This document shows positions 32,539 to 51,155 of a DNA stretch of 64,000 bases, one piece after another; within the stretch, counting starts at the first letter, position 1, and the number at the start of each line of letters is the position of its first letter. The translations under genes and the position numbers were made by a program. The DNA is from Polytrichum commune. Taxonomy: Eukaryota > Streptophyta > Polytrichopsida > Polytrichales > Polytrichaceae. The notes beneath the pieces were generated by a model. It had not been told where the DNA came from. It was given only the letters and a program-made list of their open reading frames with translations, and ran no database searches. The DNA lies in NCBI GenBank assembly GCA_950295325.1, contig OX485808.1, positions 23,518,527 through 23,582,526 of the forward strand, in the 5' to 3' direction.

Positions 32539-33996
32539 ATGTAGGGGTTGTCTATCAACAGTTACGTTGACGCCATCAATGAAGAGGAGTACAAGGTCCA
32601 CATGTCGAAGGCGTTGACAATGGACCTAGGTGACATGACTGCCCCTAGGATGGACATCAACATGTTTGTCAACGAGGGCATACCCATCCTAGACACAGAC
32701 GACAATGAGCACGTCCCCTCTGTCAACGTGGACGGAGTCATCCAGACATTTGACATTCCCCCGCTCTAAATAATTGCCCTAGCGGGAAATCCATCCGACC
32801 CGCAAAGGACTCCGGGTGGTTATACAGGATCGTCGGTGGGCACCACCCAAGATGTCCTCCCCGTGCGAACCTTTGGTGCGGAGGCCCTCAGCACGCCTGG
32901 CGGTTGTTCGACATTGGTGTCCCCCAGGCTAAAGCTGGTGGTACCTAAAATGAAGAACCTCGATGTCCTCGACCAACGCTCCCGTCCATCGTTGAACCAC
33001 TTCCGCAACATGTGACGGAGGATGAAGAAGACCCCGTATGTGGAGTTGTTGGAGGGAGCAATCATTGAGGTCTCCGACTAGGACAAGGGGGACATGGACA
33101 TCATAGTCGAGCTTGGGGTGGAGTTCGATAAGAACAAGAGGGTCAAAGAGGAGGCGCTCTCCATCGTCGAGCTTAACGCCAAGCTCAAGCAAAAGATGAA
33201 GGAGGACATGGCGGCAGCTGTAGCGGAGAATGCCAAGAAAATGTTTGTCATTCAAGGGGAGCTGAGGACCTCCAATGCAAAGATGAACGCGCAACTGGAG
33301 ATGTTGAGCAGGATGCAGAGCTTCACAGTGCCCCCTCAACCAGCGTACTCCTTCCCTGCTAGATACCCCTCCCAATACCCCCCTCACGCTCTGTTCCCTA
33401 GAGGACCTTCCTACCAACTAGCGCCCCACCCAATGCCGGTAGGGACTCCTCCACCGCCTGCAGTGCCAGCAGACACCACCAACACCCACGATGCAGTCTC
33501 GGCGGCCATCCGAGAGGACGAGGGTTTACGAACGCTTGTTCGTGAATCTTCAAGTCCAGTAGTCCTCACCCCTCCCCATCAAGGGTAGGACCGCCTTCAA
33601 ACACAAACATGTCCTCTTTCATCGTCGTCCACAAGATAGTAGATAGGTAGGGCGATGATACTGCGTGATACACTGATGGTCATTGTGGAGGACATGCAGG
33701 GGAGCTCGATTAAGACAACAGGGGTCCAAAGGATGGACGTCAAGGACAACCCTGCGTAGGACCGGCAACCCTCCACATCCATGGAGGATGTACATATGGA
33801 GACACTCGACATGGGTGGCAAAGACGACGACACATAGCACATCCAGCAGACCCAGGAGTTGTAGGCGGAGCAGGTGGACGATGTCATGAAGATGGAGGCA
33901 TTTGCAGCAGTGGAGATTACGAACAAGTGTTTGTTAATCGTTGAGGAGGGAGTTGTTGTTTGGTCCAGTGCTGGTGCCCCTCCCCCCGATGACGAG
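32539..33996 (+). pseudogene. ParB/methyltransferase-like gene, exon 3 (coiled coil and proline-rich region)
   Basis: 486 codons stay in one frame with no indel but ten stops: TAG at 32542, 33079, 33586, 33637, 33640, 33757, 33835, 33862, TAA 32767, TGA 33013. Each is one C-to-T change from CAG, CAA or CGA. Content: an acidic start (GLSINSYVDAINEEEYKVHM), a Thr/Pro/Ser linker, a coiled coil at about 33150-33320 (VELNAKLKQKMKEDMAAAVA, GELRTSNAKMNAQLEMLSRM), a proline/tyrosine-rich tract (33325-33470; PPQPAYSFPARYPSQYPP), then an acidic C-terminal region (MEDVHMETLDMGGKDDD). GC content is well above the flanks. Low complexity and coiled coil alone do not give a function. Confidence 0.6.
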
Positions 33997-34076
33997 GTAA
34001 TTCATCTTTGAGAATACCACATGCATTAACGAACGTGTGTTCGTAACATTTCTAATCACTTGCGTTGTTTTTTTAG

Positions 34077-34151
34077 GACGTTCTCTTCATTGACATCCAA
34101 GACCTGCAAGAGCCTTTTTTACTTGCTCCCTTAGGTCAATTTCTTTTGTAG
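34077..34151 (+). pseudogene. ParB/methyltransferase-like gene, last exon
   Basis: After TTTTTTTAG the frame reads DVLFIDIQDLQEPFLLAPLG and stops at TAG 34149-34151. The stop could itself be a decayed Gln codon, in which case the gene ran further. Confidence 0.5.
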
Positions 34152-35580
34152 GACATGGCATCATGTTGCCTTAGGACCCTGTGTGATAGATTATCACCTA
34201 AGACAAATTGTACATTTTTTGGCGAATTTATATATAAGCAAATGAGCTTTGCATCGAATCGCCCAAATTTTGTATTGTATCATGTTTCTTGACTTGTGTA
34301 TGTTCATATGCGTTTATTCGCTCCTGCAAATCCACCTCGTTCTCGAACACTCGTTTGTAAAAGGGTGTGACCCCATGCCCACCTCCTTCACAAATGACCG
34401 CTCGTAAATATATATCTAGTCGCGCTCACAAATGAGCAATTGTAAATGATGCACATCGCCACTGTCAGCCTTCATTCACGACGGCCCGTTTGCAAATGTA
34501 CCCTTGAGCACATTTTCCTTACAATCTTGTTCTTGCTCCTCATCCTTTTTTCATAATGCATCATCTTCATGTTTGATGCAAATTTCTTAACTCGATCATA
34601 ACATTAAACTAGTCAAATTGTTAATCACATGACCCCCAAAGATAGATCGCAACCCTTCAGCAAGATGACTATGAATAGGGATTAGAGCTATATGTGGCCA
34701 CTTGTGGAATACCCCCCCCCCACACACACACATGTACATATGCCTTTGATTGCTTATGTGGGGGCTATGAGAAAGTCTTCTGGAAAATGTGGATTTATGA
34801 TGTATTTAAGTGACTATGGACATATTCTCAAAATTTGAACTTTTTGGTTGCTTCAATTTTATTGGTGAATCCATCCATACATTTGTGATATACCAAAATT
34901 TTACGTTGGGAGAAATGTGAATTCTTAGTGATTACTTGAATGTTATGCTATAAAAATATGATGAATAAAATCATATATATGTTTCTTGATTTTAAAACTG
35001 TATAAATAAATATCTAATAGTGAAGAATAAAAAAAACTGCTATAAATGATATAATGTTATCATATTCAAATTTCCATATTCTATCGGAGATCTTACCATA
35101 TAATCCTATCAAACCCGATCCTTTGATAAAACTCAACATGTTATAATCTTGAACTTGGACATAGTCCGATTTACTTAAACATTAGTTATTTGATACAATG
35201 TCATTGTGTTTTGGATGTATTGGTTAAGGGTCCTTCTAGGTCCATCAACTTCACATGTGTCCTCATATGTTTCAAGATAGAGACATCATGATAGACCTCC
35301 CTTCAACAAAATGCCATGATGCTCATGTATCCTTATCACACATTGGTGAATCATCAAAGTATCATTTATGACAAGCACAACATTAAATCATCATGTACTC
35401 TCAATGTTTGGGTTCTCTCACTGGAAAGTAGCGTGCTATGCACACTCAAACTCTATTTTGACATGATCATGTAATTTTGTTGGGTGTGAAAATTGGACAT
35501 CCTTGATATTACTTTTGTGTAGTCTTCCCACAAACCCCAATACCCATTTTTTGAAATGAGGGTTACACACTTATAGTTCA

Positions 35581-35724
35581 CCCACACTTATTGGTGCGGG
35601 CCACTAGTGAATGAGTTCTATTAGCACTAGTTACATCTAGTGACTCTCATTGACAAAATTGGAGTAAAAAGTGGCCCTTGTTGGTAGGAGCTGATCGCTA
35701 GTCACCCACGCTAGTAAGTGTGGG
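35581..35724. repeat. imperfect inverted repeat, about 37-bp arms
   Basis: Left arm 35581-35617 starts CCCACACTTATTGGTGCGGG; the reverse complement of the right arm 35688-35724 starts CCCACACTTACTAGCGTGGG. Arms agree at roughly three quarters of positions around a 70-base loop. CACTAGTGA-like strings suggest a fold-back or CACTA-derived fragment. Confidence 0.55.
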
Positions 35725-35873
35725 CATATATGTATTTAGCTGAGAGTGTGACATAATCATGATGTAGCAACCCCCATTCCACAGTGAGCGCACGAGAAAG
35801 CTGCCCCTCACTTTTCTTTGTTTTCAGGCTCCGGTAATTTTATAATTTTATGTAATTAAGGAAAAAAATAAAT

Positions 35874-35896
35874 GAAAGAAAGAAAGAAAGAAAGAA
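35874..35896 (+). repeat. GAAA microsatellite
   Basis: About six GAAA units. Confidence 0.85.
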
Positions 35897-36432
35897 TGAC
35901 ACTGCTGATGAAGATTGTACAGTGCATGGCAGGTGCTTGTCAAGCTTCTGGAGCAATCTATGTAGGTCGGTGGAATATTGACAAATTGAGTAGGTGACCA
36001 ATTTCTGTCGTGCTTCTGATTCCGAAGGACACAGCGTCTGGAGGGAAGTAACTTATACTGGTGTCACCAAAATTAGACTAGAAGATAAAACAAAGAAGAT
36101 GAAGTCACAAGTCGTGTGAGGATAGTACTGGAGATTACTCAGGCTGCAAAGCATGTCATAAAGGAGACGATTTAACAGCCTCCTGCACTGGAACACACAA
36201 CACACACACATGTCGATATGGGGAAGCCCATACACAGATATGGTGGACGTCTGGCACCTCAGGAAAAAAAGGTCATATATATTGGAATTAATTAGTGCAC
36301 AATATCCATGCCTAAATTATAATATGTACATGCTGACATCGAAGATGACTTACTTATCAAGTACAGAGGCAAATTGCTCAAACAGTTATATTTTGCAACC
36401 TGGGAAGCCAAGTAACAGCAGGACTTGATTTA

Positions 36433-43848
<7,416 letters not shown>

Positions 43849-44219
43849 CTTTGGTGTTTCGATGGTAGAAGTGGGGTTGAAAGGTCGCGGATAATTTGCA
43901 CTCTACAAGCCCAGTGTACGCCACCCGATCCAACAAGACTTACTGTTCAGGCGTGGGAATACGTATGCTCCTGCACAAAAGAGGTGGATGATAGTCATTG
44001 ACCTGGTCATCAAATTTGGAGTGATCAAGTCATCAATCTGGTTCAGTTTCTCAGTCTATCAAGACCACCAGTTGTGGGAGCATAATCTACACAAAAGTTA
44101 TGATCGCGTCGCTGAACTTTCACAACTTGGCCGTCAATACTTGTATAGGAGTGAGTATGTTCCACTTTAATCTACGGAGTGAAGCGAAGTGCCGCAGAGG
44201 TAGAGAGAGAGAGAAATGG

Positions 44220-44243
44220 GGGGGAGCGGGGGGGGGGGGGGGT
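44220..44243 (+). repeat. G-rich tract
   Basis: GGGGGGAGC followed by thirteen or more G, after a (GA)n run near 44203. Confidence 0.85.
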
Positions 44244-44855
44244 GATTCCAGGTGTGAAATAGCATGGTCAGTGACCCGTCTGGGAGACCAGGATGCGGTT
44301 CCGGAAGATGAAAGGGCATGCTAAATTATAATCCTTGGGACTTGATCGTCTGAATTTCTCGCAGCGGTTACAATACGAGGTTCAGAGTATGTTTCTCATG
44401 GGTTTTGTTGAAAAGACTTTTCATATCATCGTAGCTCTTCATTGTATCCATATCCACCAACACATCATGTGCTGCTGTGATTCCCTCCACAACTACCACA
44501 GTTCTCTCTTCGCACAGTGGCGTTCAGATTCTCTCCGGCGACCATACCGGCATCGATGTCGAACTGCTCATGTCTCATATCATACGACTCAGGTTTCCCA
44601 CACACGTAACATCCATAAAATCTTCAGATTATGAATAGTCCGACAACATCTTGGACAGTCAGTTTCCAGATCACCCAATAACATACTACTCTAGACTCGC
44701 GCCTACAAGAGAATGCACTCATCCTTCAACATATAACCGCAACAAATGATTTCCTCAAAGTTACACCCACAACTTCATCAACCTCATAACTCGTCCAACC
44801 CTTGACCCAGCAGCCTTTGATTCACCATCCCGGATCACCACCGCAACTCTCCCAA

Positions 44856-44882
44856 ACACACACACACACACACACACACACA
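44856..44882 (+). repeat. AC microsatellite
   Basis: About thirteen AC units. Confidence 0.95.
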
Positions 44883-45210
44883 TTCATCATCTCCCTTCTA
44901 TATCCCCTCCCACCACCAGAACCACCCAGACCTTCAACACCTTCACCACCGGCCCCCGATCACACCAACGAGACTACCCTCTCCGACCTCCCGAACCTCC
45001 TCATCTCTGCACCGATTCAACTGCGCTCGAGCTACACCACAGCTCCAACTGCAGCTTCACATACTTACACACAACCTACCTCTCCGGTTCTACGCACCAT
45101 CCCATCTACAGCCCCTTATGAGCTGGAACAGCACACTCAGCTGAGACTCTTACGTACCAACCTAGCTGTTCCCACACACATTCACACATATCGTTACCCA
45201 CAGACAGACC

Positions 45211-45227
45211 GCGAGCGAGCGAGCGAG
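45211..45227 (+). repeat. GCGA microsatellite
   Basis: Four GCGA units. Confidence 0.85.
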
Positions 45228-45575
45228 ACATGAGGAAGGTTCAGAGATCGTGCGCTCGAATTGGTAGTACCAGCACACGCAGTGGGCAAGTCAACCAGGT
45301 GCGAACCAACACAGGATGTTTCCCAGCAGCTACGAGTACCAACCTGCAGCGAGGAGTGTTGCTACATGATCACAGTTCATGCAAAACGAGCTTGGCATGT
45401 CGCCGCAATCCGGGATGAGATGCACGTCTCGCGAGCCTGGGATGCGATGAGATGCGGTGAGATGCGTTTGCCGGGTCCCTACAGCTGCGGGCGCGTGCTG
45501 GTTTTATAGCAAGGGAGCGAGCGATGGCGCCCCACGTAGGCATAAGGGAAGGAGGAAGAGGAAGAGGACCCGCCG

Positions 45576-45607
45576 CAGCAGCACCAGCACCAGCACCAGC
45601 ACCAGCA
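45576..45607 (+). repeat. CAGCAC repeat
   Basis: GCAGCAGCACCAGCACCAGC and continuing, a hexamer repeat inside the GC-rich island. Confidence 0.85.
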
Positions 45608-46534
45608 AGCAGGAAGAGGCGGCAGGCGCAAAGGAGAAGCTGGAGCCGAAGCTGCTCCAGCTGCGGCGCCTTTTGGACGGTTCCGATCGGCAGATGGGAA
45701 GATCCGACGGCTTCAATCTCGTCAGGTCACACGTATCGGTCAGCCGGGTTGTTGCTCAAAAGTTAGAAGTACTCTTGGAGTTGTCATATGCAAATGTTGT
45801 ACTAAGCTGGTTGTGGTATGTAGTGTCACACACACTAATATATGTGAATCAAAGCGCCTCAAACTATATGATGATATCATTCGCCAACATATTAAGCAAC
45901 TTTTTTTAAATGAGCCATCGTTCATATTGTGACATTTAGCGTAGCACATTGGGACACTTGAGATGACAATTTTGCAGTTTACTATGTAAGAGGAAGATTT
46001 TCTTGAGAATACTCGTGCCAAGTATCATTTTGTGTTCATTTTAGTCAACTTGTAAACCAATGTGTGACATAAGCATACACCTCATAACATTATTGAACAT
46101 ACTCATGTCAGCGTATTGGCAACAAGCGCAGTTGAACACCACGTGTCATGAGGTGTCACTAATGGTGAAGTCGTTGGTCATTAGTGTAACTTAGCATACG
46201 CCCCAAAACAAGGGTAAATGACACTGTTACGCATGTGACACTAAAGACCATAAATAGTGTAGTTGTTGCAAGTCATATGTACTCAAAAGTTTTTGTATGT
46301 AAATTTGCACTAGTTACCATGAAGAAGATACGTAACATGTTCACCACCAAAGTTTTTGAAGGGTGAATCGTCACAACTCAAATGGCACTCAAATCATATC
46401 GGAATGTCCACATTTGTCATGGCCCCACTGGATGGTTTAGATCTTCTCATATGTACCTACAGCTGATTGTTGCTCAAAAGTTTTCATAGGTGGATGTATT
46501 GGATACCATGAAGAGGAATTCAGACCTTGGACAA

Positions 46535-46985
46535 CCGCCAAAATAACTATAGTTAACTAGATTTTCTTTCAATAGATTTTAGGGAACAACTATAGTTAAC
46601 TAGAGAAATTTAAGACCATATTCAAGAACAACTAAAGTTATCTACAAAAAAATTCCAAGTATTATTATATATTCGAAGAAGTTCATCTCGTGATTTGCTT
46701 TAGTTGAGGGTCTTTAATATGCTTAGGCCATTGAGAATCATCAAGAAATGCCTTTATACAATCACTCACAGTGCTGGACTCCGGAACAACCTCCATGTAC
46801 ACCAATGCAAATAACATACTAGTGACACTACAACATAATTCCATGAAAAGGTTGCACTCAACTTTAGTTAACTAGATATAACTATAATTAACTACATTTT
46901 TTAACAGGTCAAATCATGAGCAACTATAGTTACGAAAGGCAACTAGTCAACTATTAATTGAATTACGGTTAGTTAGTTGTCCAAG
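46535..46985. repeat. cluster of self-complementary AACTATAGTTAACTAG motifs
   Basis: ACTATAGTTAACTAG occurs at about 46545 and 46588, with variants (TTTAGTTAACTAGATATAAC near 46860, CAACTATAGTTACG near 46922, ACTAGTCAACTATTAATT near 46940). AACTATAGTT and AGTTAACT are palindromes. Confidence 0.6.
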
Positions 46986-47950
46986 GTCCTCCACCGGAAG
47001 TTTCTTAGGGTAGTGAAATGCTGCACTCAAATGGGACTCAAGTTGTATGGAATGTCCAGATCTTCTCTTAGCCTTGTTGAACGAATCAAATTTCACCATA
47101 CTCTATAGGCAGCCGATGGTGGCTCAGGGCTATACATACATTTTTAGTACTCAGAAATTTTCATATGTAAATGTATTGCTGTGAAGAGGGAATATTATTT
47201 CTCCACCCGAAGTATCTTAGGATGAACCATATTATTCACATCTTATAAACAGGCCATGTCTACTCCTAATCCCATCGGATTATTCAGATGGCTCACATCT
47301 CTATATGTATGTAAAGTAATCTCCCACTTAAGTACGCACATGTTTAAGTATGCATCCTGGTTAAGTGCGCAAATTTTTTGACAAAAATTAGGGCTCATAT
47401 TTTATTGTTTGAACATGTCATGCAGAGTCATTTGCGGCGAAAGCATGAATTTTTTACGCTTGATATTCAATGTTAGTTTGTTAACGTTTCGTTGAAACAT
47501 CTCAAACGATCATCCCAATTCATCATACATTTGTCCAACTTCTGTTGGAACATCAAAGCAAAGCAAATTGGTCATTGATGTCAAGGACGGTGTTGGGTAG
47601 AATTGCAAAGTCTTTGAAGTCGGTAGCACTTTCATATTAAGCAAATATCTCAATAGGCCGGATTCCGTCATTGATAGGTGGTTCTTATGAGGTTGTCAAA
47701 GCTTGTCCATCAACATAAAACCTCAATGGGAAGGGAATCGAACAAAGCCAATGGCTTCGGGAGCACCGTAACATGTATGGGTATTTAGGGGTAAGCTAGA
47801 TGGGTATTAAACAGTTACTTTTTCTGACTAGCCCAATTTGGATCACTGGCGATATGAGTAAGGTACGCACCTACCAACTAAGTGTGCACCAACGGCTCTG
47901 GTTCAAAGTGTGTGCTTCAACACGAGATTACTGTATGTATGTGTATATGT

Positions 47951-47970
47951 ATCTATCTATCTATCTATCT
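47951..47970 (+). repeat. ATCT microsatellite
   Basis: Five ATCT units. Confidence 0.9.
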
Positions 47971-48789
47971 ACCACCGGTCATTGCTTGGGTCTATACGGT
48001 TTTAATACTCAAAAGTTTTCATATGTAAGCTCTAAGATAGGTCTAATTTGGTTGTTGACAACTGCAATTCTTTGGAAACCTACTTTTGGGTCTAATTTAA
48101 TCAATTTATGACATTAAAAAGTCAACGGCACTTGAAGACGTGCTTAAAAGAGATTGGACTATGTGCTCATAAGTTGTTGATCTTCTAGGCCCAATAGTCA
48201 ATATAATTTCTAGACCTATGTGGTAGGCTCCTTAAGGCTCACTATCAGTGGATTTTGTTGTTCATGACAATTGAAGATTAGCTCCAAAACTTCATGAAAT
48301 TGGTCTTTGCTTCATTTTGAATTGGGTTTCACATAGATTTGAACCTTAGGACTCTGAGTAGTATGAGGTAGCAAACAGTAAAAAGTAACCATGAAGTGAG
48401 TGTGTTCTTCACCTGAAGATTGTTAAATTGAAGCATATTCCCAACTTATTACTCAAGTATTGATCATGCCCTAGCCCCATCGATGATCGGACGGCTCAGA
48501 TCTCACAATATGTATATACATCTTGGGTCTAAATCTTGTTCTCAAATCCTTCATGTGTGAGAAAGTGTACTACACCATTTATGGCATTTAGTGTCACATA
48601 CACTATTTACAAAGGGCCTAAAGTGGATGTCTAGGTGTTTTAAAGTGTCACATCCACTAATTGCTAATATGATATTGTTCATGAACATAAGTAACCATTC
48701 TAAAGTGAAAAGTGATTTACATTATGAAATTACCATAGCACATTGAGATACTTGAGATGATAGTTTTGCTTTTTATTCTCAAGTACACA

Positions 48790-49385
48790 ACTCCCATATT
48801 ATACATAAGTGGCATCAACATTAAAATGGCTTAGAGGATGGCTTTTATAAAAATTATATCAATGTATACACAAATAAAAAGACCAAAAATTTGGGTGAAG
48901 GCCGAATCAAATAAAATGAGATGTAGTCACGTAGAAAGAAATTGGGTTGCATATTTATTTAAAACAAAAAAAAATCCACAGTGTATATACGAATCAAACA
49001 CCTTTAAAAAAAATTAAAAAACTTTTAAAATATAAAAAACTTGCCTATGCATAATTCTAAAAGATCCGCACGAATTGTTGCCTCCAATTAAAAGTCGTTG
49101 GCAATTTTTATTTATAATAAAAAATGTTTTTTATTTTAAATCCCCAAAATTTGGATAGTTTGGCCTATGGTACTTGTATTTTAGAAATTCATATGATTAG
49201 ATTTTAAATGAAAATGTGTATTTCAAGAAATATTCATTTCCTATGTTTAATTTTATTTTTGGATTCCTTGTTAGAAGGACTACAAGAATTTTCTACATTA
49301 AAAAAAATTATATGACTCAAGATTGGACTAAAATACATTATAAGTGATTATAATCAAGGCCATTTAATACGGGAATTGTGTACCT
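48790..49385 (+). repeat. direct repeat flanking a fold-back structure, left copy
   Basis: Shares CATATTATA, AAATTGGGTTGCAT-like, TGCCTCCAATTAAAA, AGTTTGGCCTATG and ATACGGGA-TTG blocks, in order, with 50695-51155. The copies differ by many indels in A/T runs. Confidence 0.75.
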
Positions 49386-49800
49386 GGGAGGATATGTAGA
49401 GTGAGATTTAGGAGAATGAAGGTGCCAATAGGTACAGCTGAACCCCTTATAGACAATTTTATTTAGCGTTACTTAGAAACCTTAACATCATAATTAGAAG
49501 CTCATATTTTACATAATAAAAATATATTTGATATTTAAATTGTAACTCCCATGGATATCATAGAATTTTTTTTAATTTGGCATTGATAAAAAATTAGCAC
49601 AAAATTATCATGAGAGACGAGTGCGCAAGATATGTAATCAATCAAAGTTTGGTTCATTATTTTCGTGCCGATGAATTCGGGATACATCAAACAAATCAAG
49701 ATCTATCATAAATTAATTCATGTGGTGTTATCAATCCTTGCAAGAGTTCATCTAGATGATATGCCTAGGACAATGTATGCATTTTGCACTCAAACTCGTT
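49376..49800 (+). repeat. inverted repeat, left arm (about 425 bp)
   Basis: Starts near TGGGAGGATATGTAGAGT; the reverse complement of 50215-50695 reads GGGAGGATATGTAGAGTATG and stays alignable through TTAATTCATGTGGTGTTATC and AATCCTTGCAAGAG. Confidence 0.82.
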
Positions 49801-50214
49801 AATTATAAATGTTGTTCCAGATAATATAGCAAATGGATGCAACAACACATGATGACGAAACTAAAACAATCAAATTGGAGCTGACAATACAACATGTAAA
49901 CATAGTGCAAACAACTCGTTGACTATGCAGCAAATTAGATATCTTACATATGGAATGAATAGAATATATAATGGAAAACAATTTAATAAAACCTTTATAA
50001 TGGTACCAAATCTAATCCGAATTTTGAGACTTCATTTCAAAAACTTAAAAGTTGCAATCCGACGCAAACTATGTATATGATGGTAGTGAGTTAGATGATG
50101 CCAAAACGTGTGCCATGGTAGCTGAGTTTTGAATTGCCCAATGTGGTATCATCATCTAAGACTTGACAATCAAAGTGGCACACCAATGGTCTTAAGTAGA
50201 GCGGATGATTGTGG
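49801..50214. other. spacer between the inverted arms
   Basis: About 400 bp, AT-rich, with no transposase or other ORF. Confidence 0.6.
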
Positions 50215-50695
50215 GTTTAAGCCCAAACAAAATATTTTTGATGATCGTGTTGAAACAACGTGATATTTCATCATAAAATATGGGGCGAATTGCAAAACTC
50301 GTATCCTCATCATGTATTCTAGATGATCTCTTGCAAGGATTGATAACACCACATGAATTAACTCTTGGTAGATCTTGATTTGTCTAATGTCTCCCAAATT
50401 CATTCACATGAAAAATAATGAACTAAACTTTGATTGATTGCACATCTTGTGCACTTGTCCGTCACGATAATTTTGTGATAATTTTTTATCAACGCCAAAT
50501 GAAAGAATCTCTATAATATATGTGGAAGTTACAATTTTATTATCAAATATATTTTTATAATGTAAAACATGAGATTCTAATTATGGAAGTTTTTAAGTAA
50601 TGTTGAATGAAATTATTTGTAAAGGGTTCAACTATACCTATTAGCATCTTCATTCTCCAAAATCATACTCTACATATCCTCCCAGTTAATCAACC
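50215..50695 (-). repeat. inverted repeat, right arm
   Basis: Partner of 49376-49800. Long arms and a short, gene-free spacer fit a fold-back or Mutator-type non-autonomous element, though no clean short target duplication was found. Confidence 0.82.
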
Positions 50696-51155
50696 TCCAT
50701 ATTATATATAGGAGGCATTGGCATTAAAACAACTTAGAAGACAACTTTTGTAATATATATATACAAAAATTAAAGGACCAAAAAGTTGGAAAAACTCCAA
50801 ATTAAATACTATAAGATGTAGAATAAGTTGGGTTGCATTTTTTTTGAAAAAAAACTCCATGACATATATAAAAAATTGAAACACTTGCTTTTAAAATCTA
50901 TGCTTAAGATCCACACGAATAATTGCCTCCAATTAAAATTAAAAGTCATTGGCAATTTTTTTTTAAATTTTTTTTTTTTGAAATTCTATATGAAGCCCAA
51001 AAAGTTGGGTAGTTTGGCCTATGCTACATGTATTTAAAAACTCATATAATCAAGGTTTAATGCAATTATATGCTTCAAAGAATATTAATTGTTGTTTCAA
51101 TGCGATGCCCCCTGCGTATGATACGGGAGTTGCATACCTAGGGATTTTATTCTAT
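50696..51155 (+). repeat. direct repeat flanking a fold-back structure, right copy
   Basis: Matches 48790-49385; the pair sits immediately outside the inverted arms. Confidence 0.75.

Larger units (their letters stand above)
34152..36432. other. intergenic DNA between the decayed gene and OPR
   Basis: No gene recognised. It contains an inverted repeat (35581-35724, listed separately) and a GAAA microsatellite. The OPR 3' UTR and polyadenylation site should lie at its right end, but I cannot place them. Confidence 0.5.
43849..45750 (-). promoter_or_regulatory. OPR upstream region and GC-rich island
   Basis: The DNA upstream of the OPR start becomes GC-rich between about 44800 and 45720, the only such island in the right half of the window, and holds several microsatellites. 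A minus-strand TATA box (GCTATAAAAC, 45510-45501) points toward OPR, with an ACGTGG-type element (G-box/ABRE core, near 45537-45532) upstream of it. If this is the OPR promoter, the 5' UTR would be about 1.6 kb, or contain an intron. Open stretches on both strands here (e.g. 44802-45233 plus, 45504-45716 minus) are low-complexity and I do not call them genes. A second gene starting from this island on the plus strand cannot be ruled out. Confidence 0.35.
45751..48789. repeat. repeat-derived DNA, dispersed decayed family
   Basis: Variants of ACTCAAAAGTTTTCATATGT recur near 46270, 46485, 47150 and 48007 (and 51199), and GATGGCTCAGATCTC-like strings near 46430, 47270 and 48493. They keep a similar order, so the region is several old copies of one unit. 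AGTGTCACA-type strings recur near 45820, 46150 and 48590. No gene seen. Confidence 0.55.

Noticed and set aside
31847-33417. Long minus-strand open stretches opposite the 30-34 kb gene
   Set aside because: GC-rich coding DNA on the plus strand leaves open antisense frames; the plus strand has splice sites and motifs, the minus does not.
30772-33864. A reassigned code in which TAG/TAA mean glutamine
   Set aside because: CAG and CAA are still used in the same frame, the OPR and gypsy frames end normally at TAG, and one stop is TGA. Deamination explains all of it.
44802-45233. 143-codon plus-strand open stretch with a Thr-His run
   Set aside because: It is built on an AC microsatellite and proline-rich low complexity; no domain or splice support.
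45504-45766. Leucine- or Ser/Ala-rich open stretches on both strands of the GC-rich island
   Set aside because: They translate a CAGCAC repeat and purine runs; overlapping frames on both strands, no motif.
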